Part shown: positions 45,087-54,899 of the stretch, in pieces | Numbering within the stretch: position 1 is the first letter of the stretch | Layout of the letters: every line of letters begins with the position of its first letter | Assembly: GCF_024166365.1 (NCBI RefSeq) | Contig: NC_064832.1 | Location: forward strand, 39,336,249-39,400,248 | DNA length: 64,000 bases | Reading direction: 5' to 3' | From: Elephas maximus indicus | Taxonomy: Eukaryota > Chordata > Mammalia > Proboscidea > Elephantidae | Notes under the pieces: model-generated | Told to the model about the DNA's origin: nothing | Seen by the model: the letters and a program-made list of their open reading frames with translations, nothing else | Databases searched by the model: none | Position numbers and translations under genes: made by a program

Positions 45087-47200
45087 TTTTTTTTTTTAAT
45101 AACTTTTATTAAGCTTCAAGTGAACGTTTACAAATCCGATCAGTCTGTCACATATAAGTTTACATACATCTCACTCCCTACTCCCACTTGCTCTCCCCCT
45201 CTTGAGTCAGCCCTTTCAGTCTCTCCTTTCTTGACACTTTTGCCGGCTTCCCTCTCTCTCTATCCTCACATCTCCCCTCCAGACAAGAGTTGCCAGCACA
45301 ATCTCAAGTGTCCACCTGATGTAATTAGCTCACTCTTCATCAGCGTCTCTCTCCCACCCGCTGACCAGTCCCTTTCATTTCTGATGAGTTGTCTTTGGGG
45401 ATGGTTCCTGTCCTGTGTCAACTGAAGGTCTGGGGAGCATGGCCGCCGGGGTACCTCCAGTCTCAGTCAGACCATTAAGTTTGGTCTTTTTATGAGAATT
45501 TGGGGTCTGCATCCCACTGATCTCCTGCTCCCTCAGGGGTCCTCTGCTATGCTCCCTGTCAGGGCAGTCATCGATTGTGGCCGGGCACCAACTAGTTCTT
45601 CTGGTCTCAGGATGATGTAGGTCTCTGGTTCATGTGGCCCTTTCTGTCTCTTGGGCTCTTAGTTGTCGTGTGGCCTTGGTGTTCTTCATTTTCCTTTGCT
45701 CCAGGTGGGTTGAGACCAATTGATGCATCTTAGATGGCCGCTTGTTAGCATTTAAGACCCCAGACGCCACATTTCAAAGTGGGATGCAGAATGATTTCAT
45801 AATAGAATTATTTTGCCAATTGACTTAGAAGTCCCCGCAAACCATGTTCCCCAGACCCCCGCCCTTGCTCCGCTGACCTTTGAAGCATTCATTTTATCCC
45901 GGAAACTTCCTTGCTTTTGGTCCAGTCCAATTGAGCTGACCTTCCATGTATTGAGTGTTGTCTTTCCCTTCACCTAAAGCAGTTCTTATCTACTGATTAA
46001 TCAATAAAAAACCCTCTCCCACCCTCCCTCCCTCCCCCCCCTCGTAACCACAAAAGTATGTGTTCTTCTCAGGTTTACTATTTCTCAAGATCTTATAATA
46101 GTGGTCTTATACAATATTTGTCCTTTTGCCTCTGACTCATTTTGCTCAGCATAATGCCTTCCAGGTTCCTCCATGTTATGAAATGTTTCAGAGATTCGTC
46201 ACTGTTCTTTATCGATGCGTAGTATTCCATTGTGTGAATATACCACAATTTATTTACCCATTCATCCGTTGATGGACACCTTGGTTGCTTCCAACTTTTT
46301 GCTATTGTAAACAGAGCTGCAATAAACATGGGTGTGCATGTATCTGTTTGTATGAAGGCTCTTGTATCTCTAGGGTATATTCCTAGGAGTGGGATTTCTG
46401 GGTTGTATGGTAGTTCTATTTCTAACTGTTTAAGATAACGCCAGATAGATTTCCAAAGTGGTTGTACCATTTTACATTCCCACCAGCAGTGTATGAGAGT
46501 TCCAATCTCTCCACAGCCTCTCCAACATTTATTATTTTGTGTTTTTTGGATTAATGCCAGCCTTGCTGGTGTGAGATGGAATCTCATCGTAGTTTTAATT
46601 TGCATTTCTCTAATGGCTAATGATCGAGAGCATTTTCTCCTGTATCTGTTAGCTGCCTGAATATCTTCTTTAGTGAATTGCGTGTTCATATTCTTTGCCG
46701 ACTTCTTGACTGGGTTGGTTGTCTTTTTGTGGTTGAGTTTTGACAGAATCATGTAGATTTTAGAGGTCAGGCGCTGGTCGGAGATGTCATAGCTGAAAAT
46801 TCTTTCCCAGTCTGTAGGTGGTCTTTTTACTCTTTTAGTGAAGTCTTTAGATGAGCATAGGTGTTTGATTTTTAGGAGCTCCCAGTTATCGGGTTTCTCT
46901 TCGTCATTTTTGGTAATGTTTTGTATTCTGTTTATGCCTTATATTAGGGCTCTTAACATTGTCCCTACTTTTTCCTCCATGATCTTTATCGTTTTAGTGT
47001 TTGTTTTTAGGTCTTTGATACACTTGGAGTTAGTTTTTGTGCATGGTGTGAGGTATGAGTCCTGTTTCATTTTTTGGCAAATGGCTATCCAGTTATGCCA
47101 GCACCATTTGTTAAAAAGACTATCTTTTCCCCAATTAACTGACACTGGACCTTTGTCAAATATCAGCTGCTCATATGTGGATGGATTTATATCTGGGTTC
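45087..47200 (-). mobile_element. 5'-truncated L1, copy B (chimeric)
   Basis: Poly(T) from 45087, a 3' UTR clearly different from copy A's (roughly one base in seven), an ORF2 end a few percent different, then from about 46570 to 47200 almost identical to copy A (four differences noticed over about 780 bp). The break in similarity marks it as a recombinant. Confidence 0.9.
46093..46752 (-). pseudogene. L1 ORF2 C-terminal remnant, copy B
   Basis: A 219-codon frame is uninterrupted here, unlike copy A. It holds [18 protein letters not shown], the Cys/His-containing end of ORF2 (C-x3-C ... H-x4-C), then GIYPRDTRAF and the QKDKYCIRPLL end. Upstream catalytic domains are missing, so no activity is possible. 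Confidence 0.92.
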
Positions 47201-47343
47201 TAGTAGTGTTAAGTTTTAATGTTATAAAATATTTTGTCTTTTCCTTTTTTTCTTATTTAAGAAGTCCTTCCTAAGGTCATCATCATGCCCTATATTTTTC
47301 TAATTATTTTATATTTATTTATTTTTTATATCGTTTTGAATTT
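47201..47343. repeat. Flank unit, second copy of the duplicated junction
   Basis: Matches 44837-44979. Followed by ttatttttgtaagaagtgtg, which does not resemble the sequence after the first copy. Confidence 0.93.
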
Positions 47344-47887
47344 ATTTTTGTAAGAAGTGTGTGGTGGAGCTCTTACCTTGATTTTTTTTTAAGAAATAGG
47401 TAGACATTTGTCAAGTTACCATGAATTATGTAATCTGTCCTCTTCCTCCATTGTTTGTTAGAAGGATGTCTATCAGACCCAATACTGAGGGCAAGGCTTG
47501 TAATGAGAACTGAAAATGTTCTTGTATTCAGTAATTACTACTCAACATCTGTTCTGTTAGAAGGCCAAGAAAATATAGTCCCCCTCTCCCCCAGGAAGAA
47601 AAATAACATGTATAAAGGCATTTTATTTGAAAATACGGTGCTGTAATTCTTCATGTTACAAACTATACTGTACGGTTGGTTTTGGTAGTACATAACGTCA
47701 CTCTTATATTTATAAGCAATGATACTACTAAAGAAAATCTCCTTTAGAAAGTAGCTAATTTATATTTTTCTGCATTAGTGAAATAGGGCAGGATCATCAG
47801 TCAGCCAAATACCTTGAAGTAAGTAGAGTTGTAATATGAGAACCTGATGAGCACCTGGTTTTTGAGGACATTAGGACTTAATGGACT
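47344..47887. other. Unique intron sequence
   Basis: No feature recognised. Confidence 0.45.
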
Positions 47888-48245
47888 AGTGATTCTTGAA
47901 TTTGCATTGGAAATCACCCGGAGGGCTTGTTGAAACACAGTTCCTGATTCTGTGGGTGATAGTGGTGTGGTTATTTACTAGTGAGTCAGCCCTGGACTCA
48001 AGGCGACCCCGTGCGCAACAGGGTTGCACCCTTGTGATCCACAGGGTTTTCACTGGTTGATCTTAGGAAGTAGATCTCCAGGCCTTTCTTCCTAGTCTGT
48101 CTTAGCCTGGAAGCCTCACTGAAACCTGTTCTACATTAGAGCAACACACAGGCATCAACTGACAGATGAGTGGTGGTGGTTGGGGCCTGAGAATTTGCAT
48201 TTCGAGTCCCAAATGATGCTGAGGCTGCTGGTGTAGGGACTGTCC
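47888..48245 (+). repeat. MER5/MER58-like hAT element, interrupted
   Basis: 47888-47967 (agtgattcttgaatttgcat, ggaaatcacccggagggctt) and 48184-48245 (cctgagaatttgcatttcg, gatgctgaggctgctggtgt) are two parts of an old hAT-Charlie non-autonomous element. Confidence 0.6.
47968..48183 (-). repeat. RTE-derived short element (5' and 3' ends of RTE joined)
   Basis: On the minus strand it begins like the RTE 5' end (ccaccactcatctgtcagtt; compare 23715 downward), continues with aacaggtttcagtgaggctt and gaagaaaggcctggagatct, and ends with the SINE/RTE-like gtcgccttgagtccagggct. No tRNA head is visible. Confidence 0.65.
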
Positions 48246-48451
48246 TTTTATCACTTCCACAGACTTTTTGGAGATAAAGAGTTGATAGGTGGAGGGGGTA
48301 AGAGTAGGTATAGTAGGCTATGGAGGAGGTTTGCAGCCCTTTGGATTTTTGTCCTCAGTATGTTTTGCCTGGTCTTATTCTGGCTGCTAATTTTGGGCTT
48401 AGCAACAATTTTGTTTTGTATGTCTTCCTAATCTTTCTCAATTTACTACAA

Positions 48452-48510
48452 AAACCAAAAAAACCAAACCCACTGCCATCGAGCCGATTCCTACTTATAG
48501 CGACCCTACA
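48452..48510 (-). repeat. 5'-truncated AfroSINE
   Basis: ccaaacccactgccatcgag, then cgattcctacttatagcgac; only the 3' end is present. Confidence 0.8.
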
Positions 48511-48544
48511 CATCTGTAATAAATTTCTTCATCTATAAAAACTT

Positions 48545-48660
48545 TTTCACAGATTTATAAATTTCCTCATCTGTAAAATATCTGTCTCATGGGGTTATTT
48601 TGGAAATGTGTACTTAGAAGATAGTAAGCATTAAACAAGTGTTGGCTGTCACTGTTATTC
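48545..48660 (+). repeat. MIR fragment
   Basis: atttcctcatctgtaaaata, ctcatggggttattttgg and gcattaaacaagtgttggct follow the MIR 3' half. Confidence 0.65.
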
Positions 48661-49496
48661 TTATTACCATCCTGATTTATGGAGTTAGTCTTACTCCAGC
48701 ATACCTCATTAGCTCTCAGCTGGTGATGCCGAGAGATGTGTTTTGCACAGCTACTTTTTCTGCGTGTCTCTGAGTTCTTTCCAAGCATAGATCCAGGTGC
48801 AGATGGCGTTAACCTGCCTTTTTTGCTGTTGGAGAGAGTAAAGCGTAGAAAGACTGTTTGGTTTAGTGTCTAATCTTGCACTTCAGAAGATCAGCTACAG
48901 ATTAATGTTACTTTAAAAGAATTAGAGGCTTTTAGAGGTTACTGAGAATTTACTGTTCTGTTCTGCGTGTTTCAACTAGGAATTCTTGGCATATATGCCA
49001 CTGGGAGTTTGTCCTTTTAATGTACCTAGAAATATTGAACTTTTAGGTAGTTTTCTGGAAAACTTGAAATTGCATATAATAAAAACAAAGACTGGTAAAG
49101 ATGCAAAAAGTTTGAAGGTACATGACAAAATTTCACCCTGTTGATGCTTTGAATAGTCTTAAACAAAATGCATCCTTTTATATCGTTGTTGACCATATTA
49201 ACATTATTGTTAATGAAAAAAAAAGCTGGATAATATATTTGATTGTATTTTATCTTTTTCTTTTTTCCTAAGCTAGCATTTAAAATGTGAATCTCACTGA
49301 TGCCTCGTTTCTCCTTTATATAACTTTGGATAGAAGTTTGAGAGCAGAGTCTCTGGTGCCTGACATAGTTAGATGTGTGGAGCGTTTTGGTAATATCCCC
49401 ATGGGGTTTACATTAGCTTTACCTTAAGTAATTTGGTCTTTATCCTTGGTTCCTGAGAGATAGCTCTATACTCTTAGAATTTCCTGAATAATTGTG
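48661..49496. other. Unique intron sequence
   Basis: No repeat or coding feature recognised. Confidence 0.45.
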
Positions 49497-49668
49497 GTGA
49501 AACTCTGGTGGTGTAGTGGTTAAGAGCTACGGCTGCTAACGAAAGGGTCTGCAGTTGGAATCTACCAGGCGCTCCTTGGAAACCATGGGGCAATTCAACT
49601 TTGTGGTATAGGGTTGCTATGAGTCGGAATTGACTGGACGGCAGTGAATTTTTTTTTTTTTTTTTTAA
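49497..49668 (+). repeat. AfroSINE
   Basis: Full-length-looking copy with a long T-run at its 3' end (about 49649-49666). Confidence 0.92.
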
Positions 49669-49674
49669 TCTATG

Positions 49675-49841
49675 GAGCCCTGGTGGTGTAGCGGTTAAGA
49701 GCTTGGCTGCTAACCAAAAGATCGGCAATTCGAATCCACCAGCCACTCATTGGAAACCCTGTGGGGGCAGTTCTACTCTGTCCTGTAGGGTCACTGTAGG
49801 GAATTGACTCGATGGCAGTGGGTTTGGGTTTTTGGTTTTGT
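49675..49841 (+). repeat. AfroSINE
   Basis: Second copy in the same orientation, 6 bp after the previous one: gagccctggtggtgtagcgg head and ggcagtgggtttgggttttt end. Confidence 0.93.
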
Positions 49842-49987
49842 TACCTATAGGTCTCCAGGCCACACCTGAGAGTTTATGCTAATAAGATGACTCAGGTGGG
49901 GGCTGGCCAGACCAGAAAGACCACCTCATGATATCAGCTAACTTCAGAGGAGGGGGGCAGGACTCAATCAATCATGCATATATAATG

Positions 49988-50465
49988 TTGTTGTCGTTAG
50001 GTGCTGTTGAGTCAGTTTCGACTCACAGTGACCCTATGTACCACAGAACGAAACACTGCCCAGTCCTGTGCCATCCTTAGAATCATTTTTATGCTTGAGC
50101 CCATTGTTGCAGGCACTGTGTCAGTCCATCACGTTGAGGTTCTTCCTCTCTTCTGCTGACCCTGTATACTTTACCAAGCATAATGTCCTTCTCCAGGGAC
50201 TGATCCCTCCTGACAACATGCCCAAAGTATGTAATACACACTCTTGCCATCCTTGCTTCTAAGGAGCATTCTGGTTGTACTTCTTCCAAGACAAATGTGT
50301 TCGTTCTTCTGGCAGTCTATGATATATTCAACATTCTTTGCCAATACCACAATTCAAAGGCATCAGTTCTTCTTCGGTCTGCCTTACTCATTGTCCAGCT
50401 TTCACATGCATATAATGTGATTGAAAATACCATGACTTGGGTCAGGCACACCTTAGTCTTCAGGG
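49988..50465 (-). mobile_element. 5'-truncated RTE, 3' end
   Basis: Tail gttgttgtcgttaggtgctg, then the C-terminal coding region in two frames on the minus strand (50289-50089, SLEARMARVCITYFGHVVRR; 50598-50317, LYACESWTMSKADRRRTD). No intact protein. Confidence 0.9.
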
Positions 50466-51068
50466 TGACAAAAACCCAAACCCGTTGCCTATGTAATGAG
50501 GTCCCATTAAAGGCTCTGGGCATATATGCTCTCTGGATTTCCTGGCTGGTGTAGACATTGATACAGCTGGGAGGGTAGCATATTTCTTTCTGGGACATGG
50601 AAGATCTGCATTGGAAACCCGTCCCAGACCTTGCCCTATGTATGTCTTCATTTATATCTTTTTTGCTGTAGTAAAAATGTAATTGTTAGTATAGTGCTTT
50701 CTCTTAAGTTCTGTGAGTCATTCTAGCAAATTATTAAGCCCAAGGGAGTAGTAGGAGCCAGCAGGTCAGAAGTAAGGAGGGCTGTTGATCCCTGACCTTG
50801 TGGATGGTATCCTGAGGAAGTAGAGGGAGCCCCTGAATTTGTAGTCAGCAGGTCAGAAGTGGAGGTGTTGCAGGGACTTTCACACTGTGGCTGGCATCTG
50901 AGGTCTTGGACAGACTTGCCAGTCCCTAGGACTGTGCTCTTTATCGTGTGAGGTCTGACGTAGCCCCGGGTGGTCAGGGTCAGAGGAACAAGTGCTGCAT
51001 GTGCAGCTGGTGTCAGAACAGAAGCGGTAGAGGACTCAAAAGTGGGGGTTTGATTTTTATCCTTGCAG
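50466..51068. other. Unique intron sequence before exon 2
   Basis: GC content is a little higher than around it (50720-51000). Two overlapping frames here have no known domain. No conserved motif could be named. Confidence 0.4.
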
Positions 51069-51078
51069 TCCCTCTCTG

Positions 51079-51296
51079 TAGGGGTCCCTGGGTGGCGCAA
51101 GCAGCTAAGGGGTCAACCACTAACCAAAAGGTTGGCAGTTCAAACCCATCCAGAGGTGCCTCAGAAGACAGACCTGGCAATCTGCTTCCGAAAGGTCATA
51201 GCCTTGAAAACCCTATGGAGCGGTTCTACTCTGCACATACGGGGTCACCATGAGTTGGAATTTACTTGACTGATTGACAGTAGCTAACAACAAAAA
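51079..51296 (+). repeat. AfroSINE variant just upstream of VWA8 exon 2
   Basis: Head ggggtccctgggtggcgcaa, body gcctcagaagacagacctgg, end with the RTE-type agctaacaacaaaaa tail. Flanked by a perfect duplication tccctctctg (51069-51078, 51297-51306). It ends 102 bp before the exon 2 acceptor, in the sense orientation. Confidence 0.95.
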
Positions 51297-51398
51297 TCCC
51301 TCTCTGAAGGCCAGAAGAACCATTGCTGGGAAAGGCACAGTGTGAGGTTTTCTTTCTTGTCTCTTATAATGGTTGTGTTTTTCTTATTCTCTTTGTAG

Positions 51399-51476
51399 GT
51401 GATACAGTTAATATTGGAGATGTAACCTACAAGTTGAAAAGTCCTAAGAGCCCGGAACTAGTGCCACAGAACTACA
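51399..51476 (+). CDS. VWA8: VWA8 coding exon 2
   Basis: This 78-bp exon reads on from exon 1 as glycine, then 25 residues beginning DTVNIGDVTYKLK and ending ELVPQNY, with one base carried over. That matches the known VWA8 stretch just before the first ATPase region, with two conservative changes (T for S, S for T) from the human form as recalled. The acceptor is ctctttgtag|GT and the donor is TACA|gtaaga, both good consensus sites. Exons 1 and 2 together give 241 bases, 80 codons plus one. The next expected residues (ISDSPAQS...) were not found downstream, so exon 3 lies outside. A SINE ends 102 bp before the acceptor. Confidence 0.92.
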
Positions 51477-51489
51477 GTAAGAAATATTC

Positions 51490-52150
51490 ATTTATTTATT
51501 TCAACTTTTTTTTGGGGGGATTTTCAAACATACTCAAAACTAGAGAGTGTAGTATAAACCCCAGCTTCAACGTTTATCAACATTACGGCAATCTTGTTTT
51601 ACCTGGCCCATTTTTTTTTTTTTGTTCTGAGGTATTTAAAACAAATCCCAGATGTCTTAGCACTTCACTCATAAATATTTCAGTAGAAACATTTATTTTG
51701 AGATTGAGAAACAGTGATTTTGAGAATCATCCATGTTGCTCTATCTGTCGGTTTTTAATTGCTGAGTGGTATTCTATTGCATACATATATCACAATTTGT
51801 ATATCCATTCTTCTGTTCATGGACGTTTGGATAGTTTCCATTTCTTGCTGTTATAAATAAGGTGCTCTCAACATTCCTGTACAAGTGTTGTGGTCATAAG
51901 TTTTCCCTTCTATTGATTAAATAACTAGGAGTTGAACTGATGAGTCATAGGTAGATGCCTATTTAACTTTATAAAAAACTGCCAAACAATTCTTTAATAT
52001 AGTTGTACCATTTTATGCTGTGACGAACAGTATTGATCTACACCTTTGCCGGCATCAGTGTTTCTAGTCTTTTTCATTTTACTCATTCTACTAGGTTTCT
52101 GGTTACTAGGTGTTAAATGGGAACTCATTGTGGTTTTTTGAAAAACACTT
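51490..52150 (-). mobile_element. Old L1M 3' end
   Basis: Antisense old-L1 phrases: ttttaattgctgagtggtat, gttcatggacgtttggatag, aggagttgaactgatgagtc, gggaactcattgtggttttt. It resumes at 56258 (tgtgtggttttaatttatat), so everything between is later insertion or a separate element. Confidence 0.7.
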
Positions 52151-52152
52151 TT

Positions 52153-52449
52153 AAAACCCTGTTGCTGCCGAGTCGATTCCAACTCGTAGTGACCCTATAG
52201 GACAGAGTAGAATTGCCTTATAGGGTTTCTAAGGAGCGCCTGGTGGATTCACACTGCCAACCTTTTGGTTAGTAGCTGTAGTTCTTAAACACTACGCCAC
52301 CAGGATTTCCAAACCCATTGCCGTCGAGTTGGTTCTGACTTACAACGACTCTATAGGACAGAGTAGAACTTCCCTATATGGTTTCCAAGGAGCCCTTGAT
52401 GGATTTGAACTGCTGACCTTTTGGTTAGCAGCTGTAGCTCTTAATCACT
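52153..52449 (-). repeat. Two tandem AfroSINEs
   Basis: 52153-52310 and 52311-52449, both minus, each with tail (gttgctgccgagtcgattcc; attgccgtcgagttggttct), body and head (aaacactacgccaccagg; cagctgtagctcttaatcac). Confidence 0.9.
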
Positions 52450-53172
52450 GAGATATAATTCATACGCCATAAAATTCACTTTTTAAAATTGTATAATTCA
52501 CTAGTTTTTAATATAGTCACAGAGTTGTGGAACCATCGCTACTACCTAATTTTAGAACATTTTCATCATTCCCCAAAGAAACCCCGTACCCATTAGCAGT
52601 CATTCCCCATTCCTTCCTCTCCCCAGTTCAAGGCAACCATGGAGCTACTTTTTGTTTCTATGTATTTGCCTATTTTGGATATTTCATGCAAATAGAGCAA
52701 TACCTGGCCTTTTGTATCTGGCTTGTTTCGCTTAGCATAATGTTTTCAAGGTTTCTCCATGTTACAGCATGTATAAGTACTTCATTCCTTTTTATGCTAG
52801 AATAATACTACATTGTATGGATATACCACAAGTTGTTTCACCATTCACTCATTGGTGTACATTTGGGTTATTTCTGCTTTTTGGCTATTATGAATAATGC
52901 TGCTATGAATACTCAAGTACAAGTATTTTTGTGGACATGTTTTCAATACTCTTGGGTATACACCTAGGAGTGGAATTGCTGGGTCATATGGTAGCTCTCT
53001 GTGTAAGCTGTTTTCCCAAGCAGCTGCACCATTCTGCTTTCCCACCTGCAGTGTGTGAGGGTTTCAGTTTCTCCACATCTTAGCCAATACTGGCTGTTGT
53101 CTTTTTTCATTATAGCCATCCTACTGGGTGTGAAGTGGTATCTCTTTTTGATTTGCATTTCCCTAATGACGG
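52450..53172 (-). mobile_element. L1MB-like 3' end and ORF2 end
   Basis: Same family as the transduced piece at 36541-37020: cattttcatcattccccaaa, ttagcataatgttttcaagg, ggagtggaattgctgggtca. A decayed frame (53212-52845) shows WESRMVQLLGKTA. Confidence 0.82.
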
Positions 53173-53189
53173 CACTGGGGTTAATGACT

Positions 53190-53365
53190 GGCAGTGCTGT
53201 TACTTTGCTCAAAATCCTGTTACTTCTTTGCTCAAAATTCCTTAGAGGATCTCTACTACCTTAAGAACAAAGATCACCCCTTAGCCTTCTTGATCTAGTC
53301 TCAGCCTCACCTCCTGCCATCTCCTTCTCCTACTCTGTGTTCCAGGCGTGGGGCACAACATAGAA
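53190..53365 (-). repeat. L2-like fragment (probable)
   Basis: aaaattccttagaggatctc, gaacaaagatcaccccttag and tgatctagtctcagcctcac are in the style of antisense L2. Confidence 0.45.
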
Positions 53366-53529
53366 TAATTTCTGTTGATGCTTATGATTCTTTGGCTAAA
53401 CTATATGTTCCTCCAGAGAGACTTTCTCTTTCCTCTAACCCAAAGTTCCACTGTCTGCCTCCCGAAATGTCTTTGTAATCTGTCCTCTCCAATTGGCCCA
53501 TTGTTCCTTTTACTATATATGTTTTCAAA

Positions 53530-54540
53530 TCATTTTCTCAGTGGTTGCCGCTATGGTTACAATTAGTACTTTAACCTAAAACCATCTTTTTCAGATTAAT
53601 ACTAATATAATTTCAGTAGTATACAAAAACTTTGCTCCAATAAAGCTCTGTTTTCCTTCCATCTCCTCTTATACTATTATCGTCATACAAATGACATCTT
53701 TATACGTTGTATGCTCATCGACACAGTTTTATAATTATGGCTTTAATGACGTTTTCTTTTACATTAGATAGGAGAAGAAAGGACTTGCAAACAAAAACAC
53801 ATTTATTCTCTCTTTATATTTACAATGTGTTACCTTTACAGGTATTCTTTATTTTTTTGTGGATTCAAGTTACTGCCGAGTGTCCTTTCCTTTCTGCCTG
53901 AAAGAAGGACTCCCTTTAGTATTTCTTGTAGGGGAGGTCTGCTAGCAATTAATTTTGTCAGCTTTTCTGGGAATGTCTTACTTTCTCCTTTGTTTTTGAA
54001 GGATAGTTTTGCTGGATGTATGATATTTGGTTGACAGGTTTTTTGTTTTAGCACTCCAAATATGTCTTCCCACTGCCTTCTATCCTCCATAGTTTCTGGT
54101 GAGAAGTGAGCTATTAAACTTATCTGTGTATTTTCCGGAAACCTTGGTGGCGTAGTGGTTAAGTGCTACAGCTGCTAACCAAAGCGATGGCAGTTCGAAT
54201 CCGCCAGGTGCTCCTTGGAAACTCTTTGGGGCAGGCAGTTCTACTCTGTCCTATAGGGTCGCTGTGAATCAAAATAGCTCGAGGGCACTGGGTTTTTTCT
54301 GGTGTATTTTCCTTTAATTATTTAGACATGGTTTCTTTTGAGAGATTCTTTTGAGAAGTTAGGGCCTTCTTAGTGCTTTCCTTGACATGGGGCCTCCTAT
54401 ATTCCCAAGAATATATTGGAGTTTTTCAAAGTCCTCTGTGGATATCTCATTCCCAGTTTTTCCTCTTTTAGGCTCCACTGACAAGGTGTTTGGTCAGCCT
54501 CTTGTTAGCCCCATCCGTTACTGTTGCCTTAGGTGGCTAT
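53530..54540 (-). mobile_element. Old L1M 5'/ORF1 region with a SINE inside
   Basis: 53870-54126 (agtatttcttgtaggggagg, ttttgaaggatagttttgct, gtttctggtgagaagtgagc) and 54313 onward belong to the common antisense L1M segment. The SINE at 54137-54302 divides it. Confidence 0.65.
54137..54302 (+). repeat. AfroSINE
   Basis: Flanked by tgtattttcc at 54127-54136 and 54303-54312. Head ggaaaccttggtggcgtagt, box B ggcagttcgaatccgcc. Confidence 0.95.
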
Positions 54541-54899
54541 GATGTTAAACAATTACTGCTGATTTTTTTTGACAAGCTCTGGGATAGTACTGTTTGTAAA
54601 TGGTGAGCTCTTAGTTGGGTCAAAGAAAGAAAAACTCTGAGAATGGGGCATTTCAGGGAGTTGCCAGGCATGTCAAGTAGTGAGGTTTCTCTGGTGTGTT
54701 CTGTCTGACTGTCTGTCTGCACTGCACATGCAGGCAGAATGTGCCTTATACTTCCAGCCAGCCATAAAACTGCTAGGAATGAAGCACGTACACCCATTGA
54801 CATCAACCATTCTGTGGGTGCTATGGTCATCTGTGATTAAGCCAGACACCTGAGACACTAACGCAGTGTTTGCAAAGTGAAAGCCATTAGCATTCTTTT

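Larger units (their letters stand above)
24655..51398 (+). other. VWA8: VWA8 intron 1 (26,744 bp)
   Basis: The intron is bounded by a gtaacc donor and a pyrimidine-rich ...ctctttgtag acceptor. It is phase 1: exon 1 supplies G and exon 2 supplies GT, making glycine codon 55. It holds most of the repeats listed between 24.7 and 51.3 kb. No further exon, RNA gene or conserved open frame was recognised inside it. Regulatory sequence would be expected in the unique stretches near the 5' end (25.4-28.5 kb), but nothing specific can be named. Confidence 0.85.
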
